From assembly GCF_003574465.1 (NCBI RefSeq), contig NZ_QOWC01000028.1:1-49977 (forward strand): DNA of 49,977 nucleotides. Reading direction: 5' to 3'. The stretch's first letter is position 1; every line of letters begins with the position of its first letter. The stretch comes from Methylobacterium crusticola (GTDB lineage Bacteria; Pseudomonadota; Alphaproteobacteria; Rhizobiales; Beijerinckiaceae). Under the pieces are notes generated by a model. It was not told where the DNA came from, made no database searches, and saw nothing but the letters and a program-made list of their open reading frames with translations. Of the stretch, positions 27,805 through 36,649 are shown piece by piece. A program made the position numbers and the translations under genes.

Positions 27805-28428
27805 GTGCCCGACGCCATCCTGCCTCCCGTGCTCGCAGCCACGTGGCGTCCGCCCGGGCCCGTCCGGCGGGGCGGCTGGATGACGCTGGACCTCGACGGG
27901 GCCTTGAGCCCGCTCCGGGGCCCGCTGCCCCGGGCCGCCGGGACGTTCGCGGCGGCCCGGGCGCCGGCCGAGGTCCCGCGGCGGCGGGAGCGGGTGCCCG
28001 GGAGCGCGCTCCTCGGCATCGGCCGCGCCCCGGCCGCCCTTCGCCCGGCGCCGGTGCGCCGGGGCGCCGCGCGGGCGCACCCGCTCACCCGGGTGCCGGA
28101 TGGCGCCGTCGTCGGCATCGGGCGGGCCCCGGCCGGCCCGCGTCCGCAGCGGGGCGCCGTTCATCCCCTGCGGGCGGGCAACGGCGTCGTCATCCCGCTC
28201 GCGACCGCGCCCGCGCCCCGGCGCATGGAGCGCAAGCACAAGCTGATGCTGGCGCTCGCCGCGACCGTGCTCTGGGTCGGCGGCACCTCGGCCCACAAGC
28301 ACTGGCGGCCCCGCGCGGTCCTGATCGAGTGGCCGAGCACCAGCGCCCACGCCATCGCGCTGCGCGACCCTTGCGGCGCGGCGCGGACCGGCCGGCCGGC
28401 GGCGTGCCGCGCCGCGCTGCACGCCTGA
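27805..28428 (+). CDS. Unknown single-pass membrane protein with internal repeats
   Basis: The GTG at 27805, after a GAGGT site, gives 207 residues. The N-terminal 140 are Pro/Arg/Ala-rich and contain two imperfect copies of a unit of about 30 residues (63-94 and 96-122) sharing RVP, GIGRAPA, RRGA or QRGA, and HPL. A basic stretch precedes one transmembrane helix (KLMLALAATVLWVGGTSA, about 146-163). A short tail with two cysteines follows. The topology suggests a large cytoplasmic repeat region and a small periplasmic end. I recognise no family. The gap before it contains two GTTAAC palindromes (27723-27728, 27773-27778). Arg/Pro-rich sequence can also be a shadow, so confidence is moderate. 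Confidence 0.5.
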   Translation: MPDAILPPVLAATWRPPGPVRRGGWMTLDLDGALSPLRGPLPRAAGTFAAARAPAEVPRRRERVPGSALLGIGRAPAALRPAPVRRGAARAHPLTRVPDGAVVGIGRAPAGPRPQRGAVHPLRAGNGVVIPLATAPAPRRMERKHKLMLALAATVLWVGGTSAHKHWRPRAVLIEWPSTSAHAIALRDPCGAARTGRPAACRAALHA

Positions 28429-28476
28429 GCCCGCGCCGACGCGGGCGCGGGCTCAGGCCCGCCCAGCGGCCGGCCG

Positions 28477-28506
28477 TTGCGGCACCGCGAAAGCCGGTGC
28501 TATAGC
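28477..28506 (+). promoter_or_regulatory. Candidate promoter for gatC-gatA
   Basis: TTGCGG at 28477-28482 and TATAGC at 28501-28506 with an 18-base spacer, 51 bases before the gatC ATG. The form suits alphaproteobacterial housekeeping promoters. Confidence 0.45.
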
Positions 28507-28557
28507 GCCGGGCGGCCGTCCGCTCGGGCGCCGCATCGCTCTCTCGCAGGGGTCACC

Positions 28558-28845
28558 ATGTCGGTCGACGCGCAGACGGTCCGCCGCATCGCGCATCTGG
28601 CGCGGATCGCGGTCGGCGACGACGAGGTGGCGCCGCTCCAGGACGAGCTGAACGCGATCCTGTCCTTCGTCGAGCAGCTCGGCGCCGTCGACGTCTCGGG
28701 CGTCGAGCCGATGACCTCGGTCACCCCGATGGCGATGAAGTCCCGCGAGGACGCGATCACCGATGGCGGCTACGCCCGCGAGATCGTGTTCAACGCGCCG
28801 CAGACCGAGGACAACTACTTTCTGGTGCCGAAGGTCGTCGAGTAG
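28558..28845 (+). CDS. gatC: Asp-tRNA(Asn)/Glu-tRNA(Gln) amidotransferase subunit C
   Basis: The 95-residue small subunit starts [41 protein letters not shown] and ends with the extended belt that wraps GatA and GatB ([29 protein letters not shown]). GatCAB amidates misacylated tRNA. It is 58 bases before gatA. Confidence 0.96.
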   Translation: MSVDAQTVRRIAHLARIAVGDDEVAPLQDELNAILSFVEQLGAVDVSGVEPMTSVTPMAMKSREDAITDGGYAREIVFNAPQTEDNYFLVPKVVE

Positions 28846-28903
28846 GCCTCGCGGCGACGACGGCACCCCGCGGCCGGCAGGCCCGCGACAGGGAACACGG
28901 ATT

Positions 28904-30397
28904 GTGAGCACGAAGCCCGCAGAGCTGAACGACCTCACCCTGGCCGAGGCCCGGGACGGGCTGAGGGCGAAGGCGTTCTCCGCCCGCGAGATCGCGCAGG
29001 CGCACATCGACGCCGTGGCGCGGGCCCGCGCGCTCAACGCCTACCTGCTCGAGACGCCCGAGCGGGCGCTCGCCATGGCGGACGTGGCCGACCGGAAGCT
29101 CGCGCAGGGCGCCGCCCGCCCCCTCGAGGGCCTGCCGCTCGGCATCAAGGACCTGTTCTGCACCCACGACGTCGCGACGACGGCGGGCTCGCGGATCCTC
29201 GAGGGGTTCCGGCCGCACTACGAGTCGACCGTAAGCCACAACCTGTGGCGGGACGGCGCCGTGATGCTGGGCAAGCTCAACCTCGACGAGTTCGCCATGG
29301 GCTCGTCGAACGAGACCAGCGCCTACGGGCCCGTGATCTCGCCCTGGCGCCGCGAGGGATCGGAGGCGCCGCTGGTGCCGGGCGGCTCCTCGGGCGGCTC
29401 GGCGGCCGCGGTCGCGGCCCGGCTCTGCCTCGGCGCCACCGCCACCGACACGGGCGGCTCGATCCGCCAGCCCGCCGCCTTCACGGGCACCGTCGGCATC
29501 AAGCCGACCTACGGCCGCTGCTCGCGCTGGGGCATCGTCGCCTTCGCGTCCTCCCTCGACCAGGCCGGCCCGATCGCCCGCACGGTGCGCGACGCGGCGA
29601 TCCTGCTCGCCTCGATGGCGGGCCACGACCCGAAGGACACCACCTCCGCCGACCACCCGGTGCCGGATTACGAGGCGGCGGTCGGCCGGGGGGTGAGGGG
29701 CCTGACCATCGGGATTCCCAAGGAGTACCGGGTCGCGGGCATGCCGGCCGAGATCGAGCGGCTGTGGCAGCAGGGCGCCGACTGGCTCCGGGCCGCGGGC
29801 GCCGCGGTGGTCGAGGTCTCCCTGCCGCACACCCGCTACGCGCTGCCGGCCTACTACATCGTGGCCCCGGCCGAGGCCTCCTCGAACCTCGCCCGCTACG
29901 ACGGCGTGCGCTACGGCCTGCGCGTGCCGGGGCGCGACATCGTCGGGATGTACGAGCAGACCCGCGCGGCCGGCTTCGGGCGCGAGGTCAAGCGCCGGAT
30001 CATGATCGGCACCTACGTGCTCTCGGCCGGCTACTACGACGCCTACTACGTCCGGGCCCAGAAGATCCGCACCCTGATCAAGCGCGACTTCGAGGAGGTC
30101 TATGCCGGCGGCGTCGACGCGATCCTGACGCCGGCGACGCCCTCGGCCGCGTTCGGGGTCGGCGAGAAGGCGGATGCCGACCCGGTGGAGATGTACCTCA
30201 ACGACGTCTTCACGGTGACCGTCAACATGGCGGGGCTGCCCGGCATCGCGGTGCCGGCGGGCCTCGACCGGCAGGGCCTGCCGCTCGGGCTCCAGCTCAT
30301 CGGCCGGCCCTTCGACGAGGAGACGCTGTTCGCCGCCGGCCAGGTGATCGAGGATGCGGCGGGGCGGGTCGCGCTGCCGCGGGCGTGGTGGGCGTGA
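28904..30397 (+). CDS. gatA: Asp-tRNA(Asn)/Glu-tRNA(Gln) amidotransferase subunit A
   Basis: The 497-residue amidase-signature subunit frees ammonia from glutamine for tRNA amidation. The Ser-cisSer-Lys triad reads as Lys82 ([11 protein letters not shown]), cis-Ser162 ([13 protein letters not shown]) and nucleophile Ser186 ([12 protein letters not shown]). GatA-specific blocks [21 protein letters not shown] and [18 protein letters not shown] separate it from the catabolic amidases later in the window. The start is a GTG at 28904. Its stop overlaps the start of the small membrane protein gene. Confidence 0.96.
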   Translation: MSTKPAELNDLTLAEARDGLRAKAFSAREIAQAHIDAVARARALNAYLLETPERALAMADVADRKLAQGAARPLEGLPLGIKDLFCTHDVATTAGSRILEGFRPHYESTVSHNLWRDGAVMLGKLNLDEFAMGSSNETSAYGPVISPWRREGSEAPLVPGGSSGGSAAAVAARLCLGATATDTGGSIRQPAAFTGTVGIKPTYGRCSRWGIVAFASSLDQAGPIARTVRDAAILLASMAGHDPKDTTSADHPVPDYEAAVGRGVRGLTIGIPKEYRVAGMPAEIERLWQQGADWLRAAGAAVVEVSLPHTRYALPAYYIVAPAEASSNLARYDGVRYGLRVPGRDIVGMYEQTRAAGFGREVKRRIMIGTYVLSAGYYDAYYVRAQKIRTLIKRDFEEVYAGGVDAILTPATPSAAFGVGEKADADPVEMYLNDVFTVTVNMAGLPGIAVPAGLDRQGLPLGLQLIGRPFDEETLFAAGQVIEDAAGRVALPRAWWA

Positions 30398-30702
30398 ACC
30401 ACCCGACCGTCCCGTACTACCCGCCGTCGGTCTGGATCTGGGCCGCCTTCGACCCGGTGCTGATCGGGGTGGCGCTCTACCTCGGCTGGCGAGCCGACCA
30501 GTTCGGCAAGGTCGTGCTCGTGGCGATCATCGCCCTGGTGGCCTCCGTGCTGGTCTCGTGGGTGCTGACCGGCCTCGGCGTGCCGTGGCCGGCCCCGATC
30601 GGCCGGGAGCTGCCGACCTTCTTCCCGGTGCGCACCGGGGCGGCGCTGATCTGGGCCATCATCGGCTACAATGCCCGGCGGGCCATCGCGCCGCGGCCCT
30701 GA
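30394..30702 (+). CDS. Small membrane protein between gatA and gatB
   Basis: A GTG overlaps the gatA stop by four bases (GTGA) and opens a 102-residue frame with three likely transmembrane helices (about 13-31, 38-60, 80-95). It starts [21 protein letters not shown] and ends in a basic tail, [10 protein letters not shown]. The membrane-protein composition is unlike a shadow frame. Translation is probably coupled to gatA. I recognise no family. A role with GatCAB cannot be inferred from position alone. Confidence 0.75.
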   Translation: MNHPTVPYYPPSVWIWAAFDPVLIGVALYLGWRADQFGKVVLVAIIALVASVLVSWVLTGLGVPWPAPIGRELPTFFPVRTGAALIWAIIGYNARRAIAPRP

Positions 30703-30803
30703 CGCGCTTGACCCCGACCGGGGCGCCTTCCTACTTGGGCCGGACGCACCCGTCTCCCGCCGGGAACGGCGAGGCCGCGCCTGCCACTCGGAGACCCGAT
30801 CCC

Positions 30804-32276
30804 ATGAACGCTCCCCAGAACCCCAAGAAGCTGATCACGGGCGGGCTGGGCGACTGGGAGGTCGTGATCGGCATGGAGATCCACGCCCAGGTCACCAGCC
30901 GCTCGAAGCTGTTCTCCGGCGCCCCGACCGCCTTCGGGGCGGAGCCCAACAACAACGTCTCCCTCGTCGACGCCGCGATGCCCGGCATGCTGCCGGTGAT
31001 CAACCGGGAATGCGTGGCGCAGGCGGTGCGCACGGGCCTCGGCCTGAAGGCCGCGATCAACCACCGCTCGGTGTTCGACCGGAAGAACTACTTCTACCCC
31101 GACCTGCCGCAGGGCTACCAGATCAGCCAGTACAAGAGCCCCATCGTGGGCGAGGGCGAGGTCACCGTGGACCTGCCGGACGGCGAGAGCATCCGGGTCG
31201 GGATCGAGCGCCTGCACCTGGAGCAGGACGCCGGCAAGTCGCTGCACGACCAGCACCCGTCCCTGAGCTTCGTCGACCTCAACCGCTCGGGCGTGGCCCT
31301 GATGGAGATCGTGTCGCGGCCGGACCTGCGCTCGTCGGAGGAGGCCAGGGCCTACGTGACGAAGCTGCGCACCATCCTGCGCTACCTCGGCACCTGCGAC
31401 GGCGACATGGAGAAGGGCTCGCTGCGGGCCGACGTGAACGTGTCGGTGCGCCGGCCGGGCGGGCCCCTGGGCACGCGCTGCGAGATCAAGAACGTCAACT
31501 CGATCCGCTTCATCGGCCAGGCCATCGAGGCCGAGGCGCGGCGCCAGATCGCCATCATCGAGGACGGCGGCCGCATCGACCAGGAGACGCGCCTGTTCGA
31601 CCCGGGCAAGGGCGAGACGCGCTCGATGCGCTCCAAGGAGGAGGCGCACGATTACCGCTACTTCCCCGACCCCGACCTGCTGCCGCTGGAATTCGACCAG
31701 GCCTACGTCGACGCGCTCGCGGCCGGCCTGCCGGAGCTGCCCGACGCCAAGAAGGCCCGCTTCATCGCGGATTTCGGCCTCTCGGCCTACGACGCCACCG
31801 TGCTGGTGGCCGAGCGCGCCGCGGCCGACTACTTCGAGGCGGTGGCGCGGGGCCGCGACGGCAAGGCGGCGGCGAACTGGGTCATCAACGAGCTCTTCGG
31901 CCGCCTCAACAAGGAGGGCCGGGGCATCGAGGACACGCCGGTCTCGGCCGACCAGCTCGGCGCGATCATCGACCTCATCGGCGACGCCACCATCTCGGGC
32001 AAGATCGCCAAGGACGTGTTCGAGATCGTCTGGAGCGAGGGCGGCGACCCGCGCGCATTGGTGGAGAGCCGGGGCCTGCGCCAGGTCACCGACACCGGCG
32101 CCATCGAGGCGGCGGTGGACGCGATCATCGCGGCTAACCCCGACAAGGTGGCGCAGGCGAAGGCCAAGCCGACGCTGCTCGGCTGGTTCGTCGGCCAGAC
32201 CATGAAGGCGACGGGCGGCAAGGCCAACCCGGCGGCGGTCAACGCGCTCCTGCGGGCGAAGCTCGGGATCGAGTAG
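30804..32276 (+). CDS. gatB: Asp-tRNA(Asn)/Glu-tRNA(Gln) amidotransferase subunit B
   Basis: The 490-residue subunit binds and phosphorylates misacylated tRNA. Motifs include [42 protein letters not shown] [48 protein letters not shown] and the C-terminal YqeY-like tRNA-binding tail ([16 protein letters not shown] to LLRAKLGIE). The ATG at 30804 follows a GGAG-type site. It is 101 bases after the small membrane protein. Confidence 0.96.
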   Translation: MNAPQNPKKLITGGLGDWEVVIGMEIHAQVTSRSKLFSGAPTAFGAEPNNNVSLVDAAMPGMLPVINRECVAQAVRTGLGLKAAINHRSVFDRKNYFYPDLPQGYQISQYKSPIVGEGEVTVDLPDGESIRVGIERLHLEQDAGKSLHDQHPSLSFVDLNRSGVALMEIVSRPDLRSSEEARAYVTKLRTILRYLGTCDGDMEKGSLRADVNVSVRRPGGPLGTRCEIKNVNSIRFIGQAIEAEARRQIAIIEDGGRIDQETRLFDPGKGETRSMRSKEEAHDYRYFPDPDLLPLEFDQAYVDALAAGLPELPDAKKARFIADFGLSAYDATVLVAERAAADYFEAVARGRDGKAAANWVINELFGRLNKEGRGIEDTPVSADQLGAIIDLIGDATISGKIAKDVFEIVWSEGGDPRALVESRGLRQVTDTGAIEAAVDAIIAANPDKVAQAKAKPTLLGWFVGQTMKATGGKANPAAVNALLRAKLGIE

Positions 32277-32743
32277 GCCGCGCGCGCCCGGCGCGGTGCC
32301 AGTGCCCGTCGCGGGCCTGCGGCCCCGGCGTCCGCGCGGCGCGGGGGCGGTCGGGACGCGGTCGCGGGCGTCGGGCGCCGCGCACCCGGCCCGGGTCGTC
32401 CCCGCGTCGCGACGCGGGCAGCCCGGGCGGAAGCGGCCGAGGTGGGGCTCGTGGTTGCCGGAAGTCGCACTCGCGCGGAGTCGCTTCGCTGCCCCGTAGG
32501 ACCGCTTCCGCCCTGCCGCTCGTGGAGCGTGCCGCTACGCCTCGGTCCGAACGCGAACCGTGGCGGTCCTCGCGGCCGGCCTCATCGGTGGCGTCATGCC
32601 TTCCTCCCTGGTCGTGCCCCACCCGGTGATGCGGCCCTCTCCCGGAGTGGTCTCGACGGAGGAGCGGCCCGACGCGGGTCGGGAGCCGGGCGAGCGTGAT
32701 CCCGCGCCGGGCCGCCGTCAAGCGGTAAAACCGCGGGCCGGCC
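32277..32743. other. Gene-free stretch after gatB
   Basis: These 467 bases lie between the converging gatB and the glycosyltransferase gene. I see no supported gene: open frames on both strands are Arg/Pro/Gly-rich and lack recognisable motifs. There are several short GC-rich inverted repeats but no clear terminator with a T tract. Confidence 0.5.
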
Positions 32744-33892
32744 TCAGGCCGCCGTCGTGCCGGTGCGCAGGCGGCCGGGCGGCCGGGCCGGGATGTCCAT
32801 GGGGTTGCCGCGCCAGACGATGCCGCGGGCCACCCAGGCGGCGAGCCAGAGGGGCAGCGCCAGCAGGTCTCGGGTCAGGCAGGCGAGGGGCCAGCGCCAG
32901 GAGCGGGGCCAGCCGTTGCGCGCAGCGAGTCGCCACTCCGCCCCGTACCAGACGGCCCCGGTGGCGAGCGCGGCGAGCCACCCGGCCGCGCCGCCGCCCG
33001 CCGCCGGGACCGCCGCCAGCATCGGCAGCACGGCGCCGGCGGCGATCTCGGGGGCGAAGAACAGCGGGAAGGTGACGCGGCGCAGGCGCGCCCAACGCAG
33101 CTGCCGCGCCCAGACCTCGGCGGCCCGGCGGGGCCCGAGGGGCTGCGGGAACGGCGCCGCGACGAGCCGGACCTTGAGGCCCGCCGCCCGCACCAGCTTC
33201 GTCGCCGCCGCGTCCTCGGCCGTCTCGGCGGCGAGCGCCCGGATGCCGCCGGCGGCCTCCAGGAACGGCCGGTGCCAGAGCATGCTCTTGCCCTGCGCGA
33301 AGCCGAGGCCGAGGGCCTCGCCGACGTACTGCCAGCGCGCCTGGAGGGTGTTGAGGAAGGCGCACTCGACCTCGGCCCAGAAATTTTCGGGCCGCACACC
33401 GACCGGCGTGGAGCAGACGAGGCCGGTCCCGGGCCGCCAGGCGGCGCGCAGGCGCTGGATGTAGTCCGGCGGCATCAGCACGTTCGAATCGGCGAGCACG
33501 ATCCAGGCGTGGCGCGCCGCCTCCCAGCCGCGAACGCAGTTGTTCAGCTTCGGGTTGCCGCTCACGCGCTCGTCGCCGACGACCAGCCGCGCGGCGACCT
33601 CCGGGTGCGCCGCCATCAGCCGCCGGACGAGCGGCACGACCGGGTCGCCGGCCCGGGCCACGCAGAAGACGATCTCGTAGTCCGGGTAGGCCAGGCGAAA
33701 GCCCGAGGCCAGGGTCTCCTCGCTGAAGCGCTCGAGCCCGCAGAGCGGCCGCACCACCGAGACCGGCACCGCCTCCGGGTCCTCGGGCGCGGCGGAGGAC
33801 CGCCCGAGGCGCCGCGCCGCGACGACGAGGCTCGCGAGGTTCAGGGCGGTGAGCCCAAGGCAGGCGAGAGCGGCGAGCGCGGTGCCGGTCAT
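32744..33892 (-). CDS. GT21-like glycosyltransferase (ceramide glucosyltransferase/HpnI type)
   Basis: The 382-residue membrane enzyme has an N-terminal helix (TALAALACLGLTALNLASLVV), a GT-A domain and C-terminal hydrophobic segments. GT21 hallmarks are visible: VSVVRPLCGLERF, VVGDERVSGNPKLNN, Asp135 in LADSNVLMPPDYI, the acidic pair near 226-227 (TAEDAAATKLV) and RQLRW (263-267), matching the (Q/R)xxRW motif. Family members glucosylate ceramide, or as HpnI act on hopanoid side chains. No hopanoid or sphingolipid genes are in the window, so the acceptor is unknown. The ATG at 33892 is preferred over a longer frame that adds an Arg-rich stretch. Confidence 0.85.
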   Translation of the reverse strand: MTGTALAALACLGLTALNLASLVVAARRLGRSSAAPEDPEAVPVSVVRPLCGLERFSEETLASGFRLAYPDYEIVFCVARAGDPVVPLVRRLMAAHPEVAARLVVGDERVSGNPKLNNCVRGWEAARHAWIVLADSNVLMPPDYIQRLRAAWRPGTGLVCSTPVGVRPENFWAEVECAFLNTLQARWQYVGEALGLGFAQGKSMLWHRPFLEAAGGIRALAAETAEDAAATKLVRAAGLKVRLVAAPFPQPLGPRRAAEVWARQLRWARLRRVTFPLFFAPEIAAGAVLPMLAAVPAAGGGAAGWLAALATGAVWYGAEWRLAARNGWPRSWRWPLACLTRDLLALPLWLAAWVARGIVWRGNPMDIPARPPGRLRTGTTAA

Positions 33893-34295
33893 GGCGGATC
33901 CTCCCGGGCGGGTGCGCGACCCTCGAGCCCCGGCCCCATCCCAAACAGGCGCTCCGTTGCAGCCGTATGACGGTCGCTCGCCACGCGCCCGGGCGGCCGT
34001 CAGGGTCCGCCGATCCGCTCGGCACAGCTGGGGGAACCGCGACCCGGCGCCGAGCCGCGCTCGATCCTCGGCATTCATCCCGCGGTGCCCTCCCATGCCG
34101 AGTCGGACAGGGGAGTGTGCCATTCCTACTTGGCTCAAGTGAGACACTTTAACTTTGCGCCTACAGCGGCGATTCGCATAAGTTGTGTTATGGAACCGGC
34201 GGAAGCGTCGGGGTGGGTTCATCCACGCGGCCGCCGGCTCATTCCGACGCGCCGACCGCGCGGCGTCAAGCCCCGCGCCGGGGCCGTGACTGCGC
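33893..34295. other. Non-coding stretch upstream of the glycosyltransferase gene
   Basis: I find no supported gene in these 403 bases. The part from about 34110 to 34200 is AT-richer and probably holds the glycosyltransferase promoter, though no strong -35/-10 pair stands out. The plus-strand frames here are short and lack ribosome-binding sites. Confidence 0.45.
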
Positions 34296-34727
34296 TCACC
34301 GCCGCCGGTGCCGCTCCGGGCGTCCGCTCGCGTAGGCGCTCCGCGGCGCGGGCGGCGCCTTGGCCGACCTGGGCGGCGCCTTGGCCGACGTGGGCGGCGC
34401 CTTGGCGGCCTGCTGCGTCGTCGCCGGCATCCCGCCGCGCACGTGCTGGGGCTCCCAGCCGAAGCAGTGGCTGCCCATGGCGAGCGTGTTGCCCATCTTC
34501 ATCTGCATCTCGCAATCCTTGCGGAACGCGTCGACCTGATCGCAGATGAACGGCACGTTCGGGTTGGCGAGCGAGCGCCCGTTCTCGTCCTGGGGCATGC
34601 AGGAATACGTGGCCTCCCGGTGGCCGCGCTCCGCGGCGCCCGGCGGCAAGCCCTGGCCCTGGACCGCGAAAGGCAGCGCGACGAGCGCGTTGACGACGAC
34701 GGCGAGGCCGATCGATCTCAGTCGCAT
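34296..34727 (-). CDS. Small exported protein with Lys/Ala/Pro heptad repeats
   Basis: The 143-residue product has a signal peptide (MRLRSIGLAVVVNALVALPF, cleavage near VQGQG). The central domain of about 75 residues has three cysteines (YSCMPQDENGR, VPFICDQVDAF, SHCFGWEPQHV, plus a fourth in KDCEMQM), which could form disulfides. The C-terminal tail carries KAPPTSA-KAPPRSA-KAPP repeats and ends Arg-rich. The ATG at 34727 follows CAGGAGAC. It is probably periplasmic. I recognise no domain. The repeated tail is expected to be disordered. Confidence 0.65.
   Translation of the reverse strand: MRLRSIGLAVVVNALVALPFAVQGQGLPPGAAERGHREATYSCMPQDENGRSLANPNVPFICDQVDAFRKDCEMQMKMGNTLAMGSHCFGWEPQHVRGGMPATTQQAAKAPPTSAKAPPRSAKAPPAPRSAYASGRPERHRRR
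34350..34411 (-). repeat. 21-base tandem repeat, three copies, inside the exported protein gene
   Basis: Units at 34350-34370, 34371-34391 and 34392-34411 share GGGCGGCGCCTTGGC and encode the heptad KAPPxSA on the minus strand. The last unit is degenerate. Copy-number change would keep the reading frame. Confidence 0.8.
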
Positions 34728-35324
34728 GTGTGTCTCCTGAAAGATTCACGGGTGGCGTCCGGAGACGGTGCGGAACGGAGCAGCGGTCTCGTCGGACTTG
34801 GATCGTCCTCGGCCGGCGCAGCGACGCCGACGGTACCGGCGGCCCGGATGGGCGGCCCGGATTCGGGCCCGAGCGACGCCGGGCCCTGTCGCCCGGGCGG
34901 TCGCGGCGCGGGACGCTCGCCTCAGTTCGGTCGCGGGAGGGCCGTGCGACCAATGCGCGCCGCCGGCACGAGCGTGGTCGCCGGGCGGTGCGGCGCGTCC
35001 GGCCGGGGCGCGGCCCGGCCGGGCGGGTTTCAGGCCGGAGCGCCGGGCCCGGGCGCAGCGAGGAAGACGGGGTCGGTGATCATCGGCATCCGGATCGCCT
35101 ATTCATGATGTCTGTCATGTTCTCAAACATGATGATCATCATGATTTTGGTCAAGCGGCAGCGTTGCCGGCCCTGTGAGATTCCGCACATCGCGCGCGGC
35201 CGGACCGGGGCACGGGGCGCAACGGCGCCGAGGCCGCGCGCCGCCGGTGCCCCTCCCGGCGTGTTCCTCGAGCCCGCGCGGCGGATGTCCGGGGGCGCTC
35301 CCGGGTATCCGCCGCGGCGGCGCC
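34728..35324. other. Gene-poor stretch downstream of the amidase array
   Basis: I find no supported gene in these 597 bases. Most is GC-rich with Arg/Gly/Pro-rich shadow frames. A distinct AT-rich island near 35096-35155 contains nested palindromes. The stretch separates the end of the amidase array from the exported protein gene, so it must contain that gene's promoter and may contain the array's terminator. Confidence 0.5.
35116..35143. repeat. Nested AT-rich palindromes
   Basis: CATGTT-CTCA-AACATG (35116-35131) overlaps the perfect 16-base palindrome CATGATGATCATCATG (35128-35143). A further CATGATG lies at 35104-35110. They lie about 390 bases upstream of the exported protein gene and 180 bases downstream of the last amidase. 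They could be a regulator site. Confidence 0.6.
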
Positions 35325-36635
35325 TCAGGCCGCGCCCGGGCGGTCCTCCCGGCCCTCGGCGTCGATGACCGGCGCCAGGACCTCGGCGACCGCCATCAGG
35401 CGGGCGTCGGAGTAGCGCGGCCCGACGAGCTGGATGCCGACCGGCAGGCCCTTGCTCCCCGTCGTGCAGGGAACGCCGAGGCAGGGTACGTGCAGCAGTG
35501 TCCACATGGCGTTGAAGACGTGGTCGCCCGTCGTGTGCAGGCCCTCCGGCGCCTCGCCGGGGGCGGCCGGCGCCAGCACGACGTCGGCGCCGACGAGCGC
35601 CTCGAACTCCCGCCGGCAGGCGGCCGCGAGGTCGTGGGCCTCGATCATCTGCCGGGGCCCGATGCCCCTGGCATTCTCGGCCCGGGCGACGAAGTCGGGG
35701 CCGAGCCGGGCGCCCTGGATTAGGTACTCGTCGAGGAACGCGGCCCGCCCCTCCCCGAACATGATCGTGGTCTGGGCGTCGTAGAGCTCGCCGAAGGCCG
35801 CCGGCAGCGCGAGTTCGCGCACCGCGATGCCGGCGCGCCCGAGCCGCTCGGCCGCCGCCGCGAAGGCCGCCTCCCCGGCCGGCTCGATCTTCGGCCAGTA
35901 CGGCGTCCGGCAGAGCGCCACGGTGATCTGCGGGGCGGCGACGGGGGCGGTCGCGCCCACGCCGTCGAGGCGGAAGGCCTCCGCGACGAGGGCGAGGTCC
36001 GCCACCGACCGGCCGTACCAGCCGATCGTGTCGAGGGAGTTGGCGTAGACCTTCGCGCCCTCGCGGCTGACGCTGCCCCAGGTCGGCTTCAGCCCGTAGA
36101 TGCCGTTGAAGGAGGCCGGCCGGATGTGGGAGCCGCCGGTCTGCGTGCCGAAGGCGAGCGGCACCTGATGGTCGGCCACCGCCGCCCCGGACCCCGACGA
36201 GGAGCCGCCCGGGGTGTGGCCGGCGTTCCGCGGGTGCCGGGTCGCGGCCTTGCGGCCGGCGGCCGCGAACTCCACCGTGTCGGTCTTGCCCAGGATGACG
36301 GCGCCCGAGGCGCGCACCACCCCCACGCAGGCCGCGTCCTTGGCCGGCCGGTACCCCTGCCAGTTGGCCGAGTTGTAGGTGGTGGGCATGTCGCCCGTGT
36401 CGATCACGTCCTTCACGCCGAAGGGCAGGCCGTGCAGGCGGCTGCGGGCCGGCTGCTTGTCGGCCTCGCGGGCGGCCGCGATGGCGGCCCGCGGGTCGAC
36501 GTGGAGCCACGCCTTCACGTCGGGGTCGCGCACGGCGATGCGCTCGAGGCAGGAGCGGACCAGGCGCTCGCTCGTGAGCCGCCCCTCGCGGATCCGCGCG
36601 GCGGCCTCGCTCGCGGTGAGGAAGCAGGGTTCCAT
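35325..36635 (-). CDS. Amidase-signature hydrolase 1 (last gene of the array)
   Basis: The 436-residue amidase keeps the triad: Lys75 (HGLPFGVKDVIDT), cis-Ser145 (TPGGSSSGSGAAV) and Ser169 (GTQTGGSHIRPASF), with the usual 24-residue spacing between the serines. The TQTGGS form and the DMPTTYNSANWQGYRPAKDA stretch mark a different subgroup from the other four amidases here. It probably hydrolyses a small amide in the cytoplasm; the substrate is unknown. The ATG at 36635 follows a GAGGAGG site, 14 bases after the amidase-AtzG fusion gene. Catalytic residues are intact, so it is not a remnant. Confidence 0.9.
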   Translation of the reverse strand: MEPCFLTASEAAARIREGRLTSERLVRSCLERIAVRDPDVKAWLHVDPRAAIAAAREADKQPARSRLHGLPFGVKDVIDTGDMPTTYNSANWQGYRPAKDAACVGVVRASGAVILGKTDTVEFAAAGRKAATRHPRNAGHTPGGSSSGSGAAVADHQVPLAFGTQTGGSHIRPASFNGIYGLKPTWGSVSREGAKVYANSLDTIGWYGRSVADLALVAEAFRLDGVGATAPVAAPQITVALCRTPYWPKIEPAGEAAFAAAAERLGRAGIAVRELALPAAFGELYDAQTTIMFGEGRAAFLDEYLIQGARLGPDFVARAENARGIGPRQMIEAHDLAAACRREFEALVGADVVLAPAAPGEAPEGLHTTGDHVFNAMWTLLHVPCLGVPCTTGSKGLPVGIQLVGPRYSDARLMAVAEVLAPVIDAEGREDRPGAA

Positions 36636-36649
36636 CGCGGCCTCCTCGC

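Noticed and set aside
32239..32721. 160-codon minus-strand frame after gatB
   Set aside because: It overlaps the 3' end of gatB, is Arg/Gly-rich, has no ribosome-binding site and no recognisable motif.
35082..35145. 20-residue Met-rich peptide on the minus strand in the palindromic island
   Set aside because: The ATG repeats come from the palindromes themselves, there is no ribosome-binding site, and the opposite strand gives a similar Met-rich string.
35325..36635. Amidase 1 as a degraded copy
   Set aside because: Despite its divergence, Lys75, Ser145 and Ser169 and their spacing are intact and the frame has no breaks.
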